From: Acidobacteriota bacterium
GTDB lineage: Bacteria; Acidobacteriota; Blastocatellia; RBC074
Reading direction: 5' to 3'
NCBI GenBank assembly: GCA_016715865.1
Contig: JADJXM010000006.1
Location: 248,001 to 312,000 of the forward strand
Length of the DNA stretch: 64,000 nucleotides
The position numbers and the translations under genes were made by a program. The notes beneath the pieces were generated by a model. That model was not told where the DNA came from. It saw only the letters and a list, made by a program, of their open reading frames with translations, and did no database searches. Below are positions 42,022 to 54,584 of the stretch, in pieces (within the stretch, counting starts at the first letter, position 1; each line of letters starts with the position of its first letter).

Positions 42022-43020
42022 TTATTTCCCTGCCCGATATGTTGTCCACATCGAACTCATGCGGCCGGACTGTCCGGTAGTGAACAGGAACATGCAGGAA
42101 TCGTCAGTGTAGTCCATGAAGTTCTGGATCGGGTCGAGGCCTGCCAGGCTGGTGCAGGAATCTCTGCCAGTCGGACAACCATAGGCAGCAGATTTTTCAG
42201 CAGGGGTGTCGGCAACTCCATCCCCGCCGGTGCTCTGTCTGCTGCATCCGCCCTGGAATGTGTGATAGAGACCCAGCCAGTGGCCGACCTCATGTGTCCC
42301 GGTATCGCCAAGGTTGTACGGAGAGGCAGTACCTCCGGGCAACGACTCGTTGAGACAGACGACACCATCGCTGCTCGGATTTGAGCTGTAACTCGACGGG
42401 AATGTCGCCCAGCCGAGTAAACCACCTCCTGGATTGCTGATGTAAAAATTCAGATCATCAGCTGTTCCCTGCCGTAGAGCCGATTTCATTGCTGCCTCTG
42501 CAGTGGTTCCGGGGCCCGCTGTATACCAGGTATTGTTTGTAGTGTAATTGGTACCGGCAAGTTGGAATCTGAATGGCGTATCGACACCGCCCGTGCCACC
42601 CGAATAAGCCGCATTTAAAACTGCGATCTGGCTATTTATTTGCTGCGAAGTTACATTTCCCTGCCCCGATGTGTTCATAATCACATGCATATAAACCTGG
42701 ATCGTGACACTCCCCGCAGGTAATGGTGTGCCGCCGCCGCCACCGCCGCCGCCCGGTTTGCCTTTATCGCCATTTGGCCCTTTTTCAGAATCAGGATCAT
42801 GCCGGAACCCGCAGCGGAGCCCGCTCTCGACGAATGCCTGCTGATTGACGAATACTGTTCCGTCAGGACCGACGAATGTCCCGTCCGGCTGCATGCCAGG
42901 TCGCTGCTGCTGGCCTCTTCCCTGACCCTGTGCGTTAACATCCTGCAGATAGTACCCGCTGATCGCCAGGATTAGACCGATAGCAACTGCCGCCATACCC
43001 ATAAACAGTTTCTTTCTCAT
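42022..43020 (-). CDS. Secreted zinc metalloprotease, M43 (pappalysin) type
   Basis: 332 residues: signal peptide ('MAAVAIGLILAISGYYL'), a Gln/Gly-rich propeptide with a Cys ('SGLRCGFRHD', possible Cys-switch), a poly-Gly linker (about 89-97), then a catalytic domain. The extended zinc motif is 'HEVGHWLGLYH' (His243, Glu244, His247, His253) with the Met-turn 'IQNFMDYTDDSCMF'. The layout matches cytophagalysin/pappalysin-family proteases that act outside the cell. GGAGATAA precedes the ATG. A second, decayed secreted protease lies just upstream. Confidence 0.93.
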   Translation of the reverse strand: MRKKLFMGMAAVAIGLILAISGYYLQDVNAQGQGRGQQQRPGMQPDGTFVGPDGTVFVNQQAFVESGLRCGFRHDPDSEKGPNGDKGKPGGGGGGGGTPLPAGSVTIQVYMHVIMNTSGQGNVTSQQINSQIAVLNAAYSGGTGGVDTPFRFQLAGTNYTTNNTWYTAGPGTTAEAAMKSALRQGTADDLNFYISNPGGGLLGWATFPSSYSSNPSSDGVVCLNESLPGGTASPYNLGDTGTHEVGHWLGLYHTFQGGCSRQSTGGDGVADTPAEKSAAYGCPTGRDSCTSLAGLDPIQNFMDYTDDSCMFLFTTGQSGRMSSMWTTYRAGK

Positions 43021-43265
43021 TTGTTTATCTCCAAAATGATTTGATTTTCTGACTCGGAAAATTCCAGACGCTGATTCTGTGACATATGGTGTCGCTCAAT
43101 TCACCAATGCCTGAAAACTGATTAACCCATTGTCCTGATTACAGAATTATTTGTGAAGTGCTTCTTTGGAAAGTGTTTAAATTAATTGTATTTCTGTATA
43201 TCGGGCGGATATTATTAAATAAAACCAACGTTGTCAACAAGAAAAAGAGCAAGAAAAAGGGCAAG
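43021..43265. other. AT-rich leader of the M43 protease gene
   Basis: Should contain the protease promoter on the - strand; I see no clear -35/-10 pair. The right end has an A-rich tandem ('gcaagaaaaagggcaagaaa'). Confidence 0.4.
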
Positions 43266-43297
43266 AAAAAAGGGGTAAGCTTGATAAGGCTCACCCC
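43266..43297 (-). terminator. Rho-independent terminator on the - strand
   Basis: Read on the - strand: GGGGTGAGC, a loop of 8 nt, GCTTACCCC (one G-U pair), then TTTTTTC. It lies between the decayed S8 protease and the M43 gene and would end transcripts of the former. Confidence 0.75.
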
Positions 43298-43326
43298 ATT
43301 CAAAATAAATGATAAAGGATGAGCGG

Positions 43327-44404
43327 CTAGAATCCGCTCACGTTGAGCCGCCCGCCGGTGACACACCTGCCGGTGAGCGAAGAAGTTGGCACCGTAGAGT
43401 TCAGGATCGCAGTCTTGATCGTCGATGCAAGAACGCCGCCGCCCGGATACCTCGCAGCATAGAGTGCGGCTGCGTGACATGCGGCGTCGCCATCGAGTGC
43501 CGCTGTATGATCCTTGTTCCCCTGAAGAGTTTGGCAGCTCGAATAGATACCCGATCCCGGGCGCCAAAGATCGACCGAGGTAGCGCCATAGTTCGAAGCT
43601 GATCTCGCCCGGACGAGTTATAGACGCCCGCGATGATATTGGTGAACGCCGGATGGCTCGGTGTCGATCGTTGTTGTCACCAACACCGCGCCGCCATTGC
43701 CTGCCGCCGCAATAAACAGGATATTCGCGTTATTGCCGCTGAATTGCTCACAGAGCGCCTGACGTGGGTCCCGTGGTCATCCTGCGTACCGTCGTAGGTT
43801 GAGTTGTTGTTTCCATCGAAGTCCCACCCGCGGATGTCGTCTTTGTATCCGTTACCGTCGTTATCGATGCCATCCACCGGATCGTATGGATTGGTCCAGA
43901 TGTTCGCGCTCAAATCCTGGTGAGCCCACTGGACTCCTTCATCGATAATTCCAACATAGACCGTATTGCTGCCGGTATTGCCTGCCGCCCATGCCTCGCC
44001 GGCCTGGCTACCGTACTGGTTAGTGGGTGAAGTTCCATCACCGTACATCCCCCACAAACTGCCGTTTGTGTAGTAGGTGTCGTTCGACGTCGCATCATGC
44101 GAATAGATCCAGTTGGGTTCGGCAAAAAGGACATCAGGATCGGACTCAAAGGCGCGCTTCGCGGCTGCCGGGGTGAAATCTGGCCGATGCCTCACAAGTA
44201 CGAGATCGCCGCGTCCGTCCTGCCTTCTGCTGCCCGGAAGGACCTCATCCAGAACATCCGCATTGGCACGGCCCAGCGCTCGGCCCCTGGACGTTTCATC
44301 TGCCCCGGCGCGGAATGCCCAGCATCTCACCAAGCACGATTGGCGCCTGCTGCTGACTGTTTCGCCGGCGGCCAAACCAGAAACATCAACAACGCTTTTC
44401 TCAT
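43327..44404 (-). pseudogene. Frameshifted S8 subtilisin-like secreted protease
   Basis: The gene starts well (GGAGG then ATG 44404, 'MRKALLMFLV' signal) but the frame shifts several times. 'ADETSRGRALGRANADVLDE' to 'VYVGIIDEGVQWAHQDL' (catalytic Asp) and 'DDHGTH' (catalytic His) are in one frame (44375-43750). The frame is then lost just after His; 'ILFIAAAGNGG' and 'SFTNIIAGVYNSSG' lie in another frame, 'YGATSVDLWAPGSGIYSS' in another, and the Ser motif 'SMATPHV' in yet another. The C-terminus 'STIKTAILNSTVPTSSL' ends at TAG 43327. Every S8 block is present in order, so this is a recent wreck, or several indel errors in the assembly. Confidence 0.85.
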
Positions 44405-44723
44405 TATGGTCCTCCAGTCACATATTGTATTGACAGCGATAAGCGGGAAACTGTTTCCGCGGTCATATATTGTAAAATCTCGCTCCCCGCTCACAGGTAT
44501 CCCTGTGCGGGTTGCAAATCAGTCATACATTTTTAGGGGAAAGGCTTCGACCGAGCCTTCTGTGTGGGCAATACTATTTAAAACGATACAGATACGCAGT
44601 GTATGCCGCGCCCGCTCGTCTTGAAATCTTCAATCGAGCGGGCGCATATTACGCCTTAAAGAAATTTGGAGCAAGTTAAAAGTTACTGGAAAAGCGAAAA
44701 ATTTTAAGATTGCAATCGAGCAT
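44405..44723. other. Non-coding region between OPT transporter and decayed protease
   Basis: Holds a strong hairpin GCGCCCGCTCG (44608-44618) / CGAGCGGGCGC (44635-44645), which may end the OPT transcript although no T-run follows, and must hold the promoter of the protease gene. A second small hairpin-like segment ('caggtatccctgtgcggg') is near 44490. No gene seen. Confidence 0.5.
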
Positions 44724-47012
44724 TTATTGCTTGTGTTTAAGTATCATCTCGCGTCCGGTCAGATAGAGGATAATGGTCAGCAGGACAAACGGGATGAGCG
44801 AAAGCAGATTCGAATAATCCCCTTGGAAAAAGGGGTTATGAGTTCCGGCCCATTCCTCGATCCGCCTGTTGGTTTCGACAGTCACGCCGGCAAGAAAAGC
44901 GATAATGATACCGGCGATGGCTCCGCCGGCGATGTAGCCTGAAGCCATGAGAACACCGGGGCTTTTATCGGTTTCGGCAACTACCTGCTCTTCGGTCAGA
45001 TTCTTATCGGCCAGTCTCTTTCTCAGAGTGCGATCGACGAGCCAGCGGATGCCGCCGCCGATGAAGATCGTCAGGGAAGTCGAGAGCGGGAGATAAACTC
45101 CGACAGCAAAGGCCAGCGATGGAACGCCGGACGCCTCGAGCATGATAGTGATCATGACGCCCAGCAGGACCAGCGCCCAGGGCAGTTTACGATCGAGAAT
45201 GCCCTTGATGATATATGACATGAGCGTCGCCTTCGGCGCATCGAATTTCGGAACCGAGGTGCCGTCCGGGCGCTTATCGACCGTGCCGTTGATGCCCGGA
45301 TCGACCTGATAGACCGGCACGCCCTGATCGTTGACCAGATATTTCTGGGCATTGCCCGCGTTGTCGGTGTGATACCAGACGAAATACGAATTGGAGTCAT
45401 CTGCAGCCTGCGGACCTTTGAGCGGCTCTCGGATCTTCAACTGTGAACTGTCGGCTCGAAGCTCAACTGCCGGAATATCTTTAACCGGCACATAAACAGT
45501 GCCTGTCTGATTGAGCTGAATCAGAATCGGTCCGAGCAGCAGGGCCGAGGCCAGCGAACCGAAGAGAATCGCGATCTGCTGATTGCGGGGAGTCGCGCCA
45601 ACGAGAAATCCCGTCTTGAGGTCCTGCGAAGTGGTTCCTCCATTTGATGCGGCGATACAGACGATCGCACCGACCATCAATGCTGTCACGTAATAAGGAG
45701 GTGTGGTCCAGCCGACGATGACGAAGATCAGGCATGTCAAAAGCAGCGTAGCGACGGTCATGCCCGAGATCGGATTCGATGAGGACCCGACTTCACCCGT
45801 CAATCGGGATGAGACCGTGACAAAGAGAAATCCAAACAGAACAATCATGATTGCGCCGATCAGATTCATGTGCAGAGAGCGGAAAGTAAGGATGAGAACG
45901 ACCAGCAGGACGATTCCTCCGATCACCCATTTCATCGAGATGTCCTGATCGGTCCTTTGCACCTTCCCTGCCCCGGCGCGCTGCGCTCCGCGCAGATCGC
46001 TCAATCCACCCTTCAATCCGGCCCAGATCGTCGGCAGCGAACGGACCATGCTGATGATGCCCGCGGCCGCGACCGATCCGGCGCCGATGTATAAAATGTA
46101 TGCGCTGCGCACATCGTCGGGTGACATCTGGCTGATCGGAACAGTGCCCGGCGCAAGCGGTTCGCTCAGCCCGTCACCGAAAAATTTGATGGCCGGAATG
46201 AGGACCAGGTAGGCCAGTATGCCTCCGCCAACCATGAGGCCGGAGATATACGGGCCGATGATAAAACCGACGCCTAGCAGCTCAGGCGAAATCTCGGCTG
46301 AGAGTGACCCGCCCTTGAACGGGGCGCCGAAAACGCGCTCCGGGACTTCCTTCCACATCTTGAAAGCGGACATGAGCGCCTTGTATGCCAGCCCGATGCC
46401 GAAACCCGTGAAGATAGTCCTGGCGCCGATCTTGACCGCTCCAATCTCGGCCGTGCCGGCTTTTTCGGCTTCCCGAAGAGAGTCTTCGTCCGCACCGGCC
46501 TTGAGCACTTCGGCGCAGGCTGTGCCTTCGGGATATTTCAGCACGCCGTGCTGCTCGACGATCAAGGCGCGTCTCAAAGGGATCATCATCAGAATGCCGA
46601 GCAGTCCGCCAAGCACGCCGACCAGCATGACATTGAGAATCTCGAGGTCAAAACCCAGGATCATGATCGCGGGCATAGTCGCGCCGAAACCGAAGGCGAT
46701 CGACTCGCCTGCCGAACCGGCGGTCTGGACGATATTGTTCTCAAGAATCGTGGCGTTGCGCAGCCCAACCTTCGAGAGCAGCCTGAAGATCGTGATCGAA
46801 ATAACAGCGACAGGGATCGATGCGCTGACCGTCAAACCCGTCTTCAATACAAGGTAGAGCGATGACGCTCCGAAGACGATCCCGAGAAGCGTGCCGAAGA
46901 TGAGCGGCAGCACGGTCAATTCCCGGAGTTTCGTCTCCTCGCCGATGAACGGACGAAATAGGACGGGTTTGGATGAAGATTGTTTGGCCACGTTTCCGAT
47001 CTCTGTCGCCAT
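44724..47012 (-). CDS. OPT-family oligopeptide transporter
   Basis: 762 residues with about 14-16 membrane helices. Seen: the family start 'FIGEETKLRELTVLPLIFGT', 'SASIPVAVISITIFRLL', 'NNIVQTAGSAGESIAFGFGA' (NxxQTxGSAGES, conserved in bacterial OPT proteins) and 'LKYPEGTACAEVLKAG'. A soluble loop (about 505-600, 'VPVYQVDPGINGTVDKRPDG') separates the last helices. Members import small peptides or metal chelates with protons. CAGGAGG precedes the ATG. No operon partner. Confidence 0.93.
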   Translation of the reverse strand: MATEIGNVAKQSSSKPVLFRPFIGEETKLRELTVLPLIFGTLLGIVFGASSLYLVLKTGLTVSASIPVAVISITIFRLLSKVGLRNATILENNIVQTAGSAGESIAFGFGATMPAIMILGFDLEILNVMLVGVLGGLLGILMMIPLRRALIVEQHGVLKYPEGTACAEVLKAGADEDSLREAEKAGTAEIGAVKIGARTIFTGFGIGLAYKALMSAFKMWKEVPERVFGAPFKGGSLSAEISPELLGVGFIIGPYISGLMVGGGILAYLVLIPAIKFFGDGLSEPLAPGTVPISQMSPDDVRSAYILYIGAGSVAAAGIISMVRSLPTIWAGLKGGLSDLRGAQRAGAGKVQRTDQDISMKWVIGGIVLLVVLILTFRSLHMNLIGAIMIVLFGFLFVTVSSRLTGEVGSSSNPISGMTVATLLLTCLIFVIVGWTTPPYYVTALMVGAIVCIAASNGGTTSQDLKTGFLVGATPRNQQIAILFGSLASALLLGPILIQLNQTGTVYVPVKDIPAVELRADSSQLKIREPLKGPQAADDSNSYFVWYHTDNAGNAQKYLVNDQGVPVYQVDPGINGTVDKRPDGTSVPKFDAPKATLMSYIIKGILDRKLPWALVLLGVMITIMLEASGVPSLAFAVGVYLPLSTSLTIFIGGGIRWLVDRTLRKRLADKNLTEEQVVAETDKSPGVLMASGYIAGGAIAGIIIAFLAGVTVETNRRIEEWAGTHNPFFQGDYSNLLSLIPFVLLTIILYLTGREMILKHKQ

Positions 47013-47145
47013 GTAAGATCCTCCTGTTTGATGTTTGAAAAGTTCCGTGCACTAAAGTAGACGGCTAATTTCTTATCACCGCTCACGCGGTTGCGGACAT
47101 TCACAAAGCTTCGAAAACCCTCAAAATCACACTGGCGGAACGGTG

Positions 47146-47180
47146 CTTTCCACTTTCCACTTTTTACTTTCTACTTTTTA
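47146..47180. repeat. Family A repeat, single arm
   Basis: Units 'tttccactttccacttttta' and 'ctttctactttttatt' fill the gap between the OPT gene start region and the stop of the crotonase gene. Confidence 0.75.
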
Positions 47181-47960
47181 TTTCCCCGTCCAGCATGGAG
47201 TACGCTTCTCCAGAAACGCTCCGATCCCCTCCTGGGCGTCGTCGGCCATGGCGTTGAGGCTCATGACTTCTCTCGTGTAATCATAGGCTTTCGGCTGATC
47301 GAGATCGATTTGAGTGTAGAATGCCTGTTTTCCGATGCCGACAGTAAGCGGGCTGGCTTCGGCGATCTGGAGCGCAAGCCGCGTCGACTCTTCCCTGAGC
47401 GCTTCAGCCGGCACGGCGCGGTTGATCAATCCCCATTCGACGGCTGTCGCGGCGTCGATCGGAGATCCGGTGAGGAGCATTTCGAGCGCGCGCTTTCGAC
47501 CGATAGCTCGCGTCAACGCAACCATCGGCGTACTGCAAAAGAGCCCGATGCGGACTCCGGGTGTGGCGAACCGGGCTGAATCGGCCGCAATCGCCAGATC
47601 ACAGGTCGCGACAAGCTGGCATCCGGCGGCGGTCGCCATCCCCTGCACTTCAGCGATGACTGGTTGTGGAATCCGCTGGATCGTCATCATCAACTCGATG
47701 CAAACATCGAACAGATTCCGATAGTGACCGATCGACTCACCCCTCAATTCATTCAGATCATGACCGGATGAAAAAACCGTTCCGGACGCGGCCAGGATAA
47801 CGGCCCGCACATCACCTGACGACCCGATACGTTGCAGGATGTCATTGAGCTCCCGCATAAGCGCGAGCGATAGCGCATTGCGTCGATCAGGCCGGTTGAG
47901 GGTTATCCTCGTGATCGAAGCATCGTCATCGACTTTCAGATTTTCATAGTTCGATTGCAT
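47178..47960 (-). CDS. Enoyl-CoA hydratase/isomerase-family protein lacking the catalytic glutamates
   Basis: 260 residues of the crotonase fold: 'ITLNRPDRRNALSLALMREL', oxyanion-hole 'FSSGHDLNEL', 'GMATAAGCQLVATCDLA', 'ATPGVRIGLF'. In true hydratases the two acid/base residues are Glu in 'GGGCEL' and in 'PEI'; here the positions are Gln ('AAGCQL') and Gly ('TPGV'). This matches the ECHDC3-like branch, so ordinary enoyl-CoA hydration is doubtful. GAGGAG precedes the ATG. It is a single gene. Confidence 0.88.
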   Translation of the reverse strand: MQSNYENLKVDDDASITRITLNRPDRRNALSLALMRELNDILQRIGSSGDVRAVILAASGTVFSSGHDLNELRGESIGHYRNLFDVCIELMMTIQRIPQPVIAEVQGMATAAGCQLVATCDLAIAADSARFATPGVRIGLFCSTPMVALTRAIGRKRALEMLLTGSPIDAATAVEWGLINRAVPAEALREESTRLALQIAEASPLTVGIGKQAFYTQIDLDQPKAYDYTREVMSLNAMADDAQEGIGAFLEKRTPCWTGK

Positions 47961-48094
47961 TGCCTTTACTCCTCAGCGGGAAAGAAGGTCGTTTGCCATT
48001 GAAAAGATCGGCATTCGGGGTCAGCATATCACATGCATTCTGCTGAATATCAAAACACTACGGTAAAAATCAGGACAATATCCGGAGGAAAAAA

Positions 48095-49039
<945 letters not shown>

Positions 49040-49071
49040 AGTTTTCAGGTAACTGTTACGAAGTGTGGTTA

Positions 49072-49277
49072 AACGCCAAGAACGCCAAGACAGCCAGGTA
49101 TTCAACGCCAAGGACGCCAAGTTGGCCAAGAGATTAGATGAAGTGATGATTCGTTGTAATTTCCATTTCGCCAAAAGCACAATCAAATATGCTGATCACA
49201 TTATTCTCATTTAAATCCCTTGGCCGACTTGGCGTCCTTGGCGTTGAATACCTGGCTGCCTTGGCGTCCTTGGCGTT
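49072..49277. repeat. Family C element, full-length copy
   Basis: Arms 49072-49130 and 49219-49277 (59 nt each, three mismatches) are built from 'cgccaaggacgccaag' words. The loop holds the core 'cgccaaaagcacaatcaaat', continuing 'atgctgatc', which recurs in inverted orientation at 55.4-55.5 kb. It lies between the PIG-L gene (+) and the convergent 136-residue gene (-). Confidence 0.95.
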
Positions 49278-49319
49278 TAAATTCTTTGCCGGCCTGGCGT
49301 CGCCGCGTCTCACAAAAAC

Positions 49320-49730
49320 TCAAGCTTGGACGTCCGACTTGACGCTGTGACGCAGTTCGTCTCGCAACTTCTCGATCTCGGTAAGCTTGTCCTGGATCCG
49401 TTGAAACAATTGCGATTGCGCCTTGATTCCCTCTTCGACCAGAAATGCGGCAGCATCCGCGCGTCCCCTGAAAATGCCCGCCGACACAAGTGTATCGATC
49501 GAATCGGATGTCGCATCGCTGAGACGGATCAGAACCGTCGTATCGCGAACGTTCATGGCCCGTTCGACTGCCTTGCCGACCGTGTCTGGAACCCGATTGA
49601 AAAGATCCCGCAGCGTCGACGCAATATCGTCCAGAGTCTCGCCCGCCTTGCTGGATGATGAAGCCGGCGATTGCGTCAAAGGCCCGCCTCCCGCTTCTCC
49701 CTGATTTGGGTTCTCATCTGAATTGCTCAT
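49320..49730 (-). CDS. Small protein with ribbon-helix-helix-like segment
   Basis: 136 residues: a disordered Gly/Ser-rich N-terminus (1-30), a helical segment 'TLDDIASTLRDLFNRVPDTV', then 'TTVLIRLSDATSDSIDTLVS' with 'GRADAAAFLVEEGI', the strand-helix-helix pattern of CopG-like proteins, and a C-terminal coiled coil ('FQRIQDKLTEIEKLRDELR'). It may be a regulator or an oligomerising protein; no toxin partner is adjacent. A strong GAGGAGGT precedes the ATG. Confidence 0.7.
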   Translation of the reverse strand: MSNSDENPNQGEAGGGPLTQSPASSSSKAGETLDDIASTLRDLFNRVPDTVGKAVERAMNVRDTTVLIRLSDATSDSIDTLVSAGIFRGRADAAAFLVEEGIKAQSQLFQRIQDKLTEIEKLRDELRHSVKSDVQA

Positions 49731-49835
49731 ATTACCTCCTCATTTTTTCTTTGCCATCGCCGAATTCGGCAACGATCTCAAACCATGATACGCCGGTCAC
49801 CTGCCGGAAAGTTGCATCAAAGATTTTCCGATCAG

Positions 49836-50702
<867 letters not shown>

Positions 50703-50714
50703 GACCTCTCCTTT

Positions 50715-50894
50715 AAGTCAGTTGAAAGTTGAAAGTTAAAAGTTGAAAGTCAGCGCCATTATTTTACCGGATTTATAGTGGAAAAATCATTTCTCATCGG
50801 AGCGTTCCGATAAGTCAGTTGAAAGTTGAAAGTCAGCACCGTTATTTTACCGGATTTATAATGGGAAAATCATTCCTGATCGGAGCCTTCCGAT
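50715..50894. repeat. Tandem duplication of a family A-type unit
   Basis: Copy 1 (50715-50811, 97 bp) and copy 2 (50812-50894, 83 bp) share 'aagtcagttgaaagttgaaa' starts and the following 'ttattttaccggatttata' segment. Copy 2 lacks one 14-bp 'gaaagttaaaagtt' unit and differs at a few other bases. Confidence 0.9.
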
Positions 50895-50926
50895 ATTTGC
50901 CGATCACGAAGCGCCCAGCTTTCGAC

Positions 50927-50968
50927 TTTCAACTTTCAACTTTCAACTTTTAACTTTTAACTTTTTAC
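50927..50968. repeat. Opposite arm of the 'gttgaaagt' element
   Basis: Repeated 'actttcaactttcaac' and 'ttttaacttttaactttt' words, complementary to the starts of the two tandem copies at 50715 and 50812. It ends within a few bp of the stop of the TPR gene (50974). Confidence 0.85.
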
Positions 50969-50973
50969 TCATT

Positions 50974-52629
50974 TCACATATCTTCGATTTTCAATTGAGT
51001 ATCAGCCATTTTCCAGGCTTTTTTGAAGTCTTGCTCGACTGTCCGAGCCTGATCGAGTTTACCCTGTTTTTTCAGGCTTTCGGCCAGACCGAAGAGGGAG
51101 CGCCCGCTGCCCTGATTGTTCTCGAGATCGCGTCGAAAGACCTTTTCTGCCTCGGCCGGATTTCCGTTCAGCAATAGAGCGGCGCCGAGGGACTCGCGGA
51201 CAGAGTAGTACCAGCCCGGCGGTTCGTCATAATTCAGGGCATCGTGAGCCGAGACGGCTTTATACCAGAAATCGATAGCGGTCTGACGATCACCTTTGGC
51301 GGAATGGATCTGAGCAGCCAGAATATTTTCAGCGATGGCCAGTACACCGGCAGCGGTATTGAGGCCGAAAGGCGTCTCACCCGGCATATTGGCCGCCAGG
51401 TCATGCAGGGTCTTCTGCTCGCGTTCGGCATCCTGAATCCTGCCGACGGCGGCCAGGGCGACGCCCCTCGAGTAATGCCAGATCGCCCTGGTGACGGGCA
51501 TTTCGGCGCCAGGTTCGGGGTGTTTCAGAATCTCTTCCCACTTATTGAACCGCAATTGAACGAAAAGGACCGAAGGTAAAAAGCCCTCGAGCATCGGCAT
51601 CTCTTTCAGGTGACCTCGAACATTATCAGCCAGCTGCGCCGCGGCATCCGCTGCCCGCCGGTAATTCCCCGCCCGGTTATATGATTCGACGAGAAAATGC
51701 AGGTTGTGGCTGTAGTACATCGCCGGATACATTCCGGTGACGCCGGTCCGGCGAATGTATTGTCGATCGACATCGGCGGCGACTTCGTTGGCTTTGGCAG
51801 AGGCTTCGTAATCGCCGGTTCGGATATAGATATGCGACGGCATATGCACGATGTGTCCCGACGCCGGCGCGAGGTCCGCCAGACGGGCCGCACTGGGCAG
51901 TGCCCGGCCGGGGTTGTTCGAGGCTTCCACAGCGTGAATATACAGATGATTGGCTCCGAGATGCTGAGGATCGCGCTTGAGAGTATCTTCGAGCACCGCG
52001 ACAATCTGGGCGGTGTACTCTGTCGGCTTGCCGTCTTTTGTCCAGAGCTGCCACGGTGTCAGGTTCATCAGGCTGTCGGCATAGAGGGTCGCCGCATCGG
52101 CATCTGCCGGATACCGCCGATGAACATCAGCCATTGCGTCCTTGTAGTCCACTGCGCCCTGCTTCAGATTGTCTTTAAGTGAAAATCGCTTCCAGAGCGC
52201 ATCGATATAAGCGCGCTCTTTCGCCGATGCGCCGGCAGCCAGCTGGCGCGCTTTCTCCAGCGCATGCACGGCCGCTTCCAGCCGCGACTGATCGATCTGA
52301 GGCTCGTTGTAATTCGGACCAACTGCGAGGGCTATGCCCCACCAGGCCATGGCCAGGTTCGGATCCAGCTGCGCAGCACGCTCAAACGAGCGGCGTGCCT
52401 CATCGTGATTGAATCCATAAATGAAGGCCAGCCCCTGATCGAAAAATTTCTGGGCGTCGGCATTTTTCGTAGTTACCGGATGATGCAGCTTTCCCGCACC
52501 GGCTATGAGCTGTGCCGGTTTCTGCATCCCGCCGCCATGCTGTTCGTGTTGCGCATTAGTGGGTATCACGGCTCCCAGCATCAACGCAATCGTGGCAATC
52601 CACCGAATTCCCGATATTCTCCTTACCAT
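50974..52629 (-). CDS. TPR-repeat secreted protein
   Basis: 551 residues from ATG 52629 (GAGGAGGG upstream; the frame extends to 52668 but without signal-peptide logic). The signal peptide 'IRWIATIALMLGAVIPTNA' is followed by His-rich 'HEQHGGGMQ' and TPR-type helical pairs ('GFNHDEARRSFERAAQLDPN', 'AMAWWGIALAVGPNYNEP', 'LFGLAESLKKQGKLDQART'). 'HLYIHAVEASNNPGRALPSA' and 'HMPSHIYIRTGDYEAS' give several His residues in the middle that could bind a metal. The role is unknown, probably a periplasmic interaction protein. Confidence 0.85.
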   Translation of the reverse strand: MVRRISGIRWIATIALMLGAVIPTNAQHEQHGGGMQKPAQLIAGAGKLHHPVTTKNADAQKFFDQGLAFIYGFNHDEARRSFERAAQLDPNLAMAWWGIALAVGPNYNEPQIDQSRLEAAVHALEKARQLAAGASAKERAYIDALWKRFSLKDNLKQGAVDYKDAMADVHRRYPADADAATLYADSLMNLTPWQLWTKDGKPTEYTAQIVAVLEDTLKRDPQHLGANHLYIHAVEASNNPGRALPSAARLADLAPASGHIVHMPSHIYIRTGDYEASAKANEVAADVDRQYIRRTGVTGMYPAMYYSHNLHFLVESYNRAGNYRRAADAAAQLADNVRGHLKEMPMLEGFLPSVLFVQLRFNKWEEILKHPEPGAEMPVTRAIWHYSRGVALAAVGRIQDAEREQKTLHDLAANMPGETPFGLNTAAGVLAIAENILAAQIHSAKGDRQTAIDFWYKAVSAHDALNYDEPPGWYYSVRESLGAALLLNGNPAEAEKVFRRDLENNQGSGRSLFGLAESLKKQGKLDQARTVEQDFKKAWKMADTQLKIEDM

Positions 52630-52864
52630 CTTTCCCTCCTCTTTATTTTCAGGTTTATTTTCAGACATTATTCAATTTCTGATCAATTCTCAGGATATAA
52701 TAGCTATTCGGAAAATAAATAAATGGCGGTTGAAATTTAGATCAATTTTTTCTCAACATTGCGCTGAAGCTGCAAAGTAAGGCGATCAGTATCGATATGG
52801 CATTAAATATCAGTCATTTCCGGATCTTTTTACTTTCAGCTTTCTTTTCACAGGAGTCAAAGAC

Positions 52865-54580
<1,716 letters not shown>

Positions 54581-54584
54581 CAGA

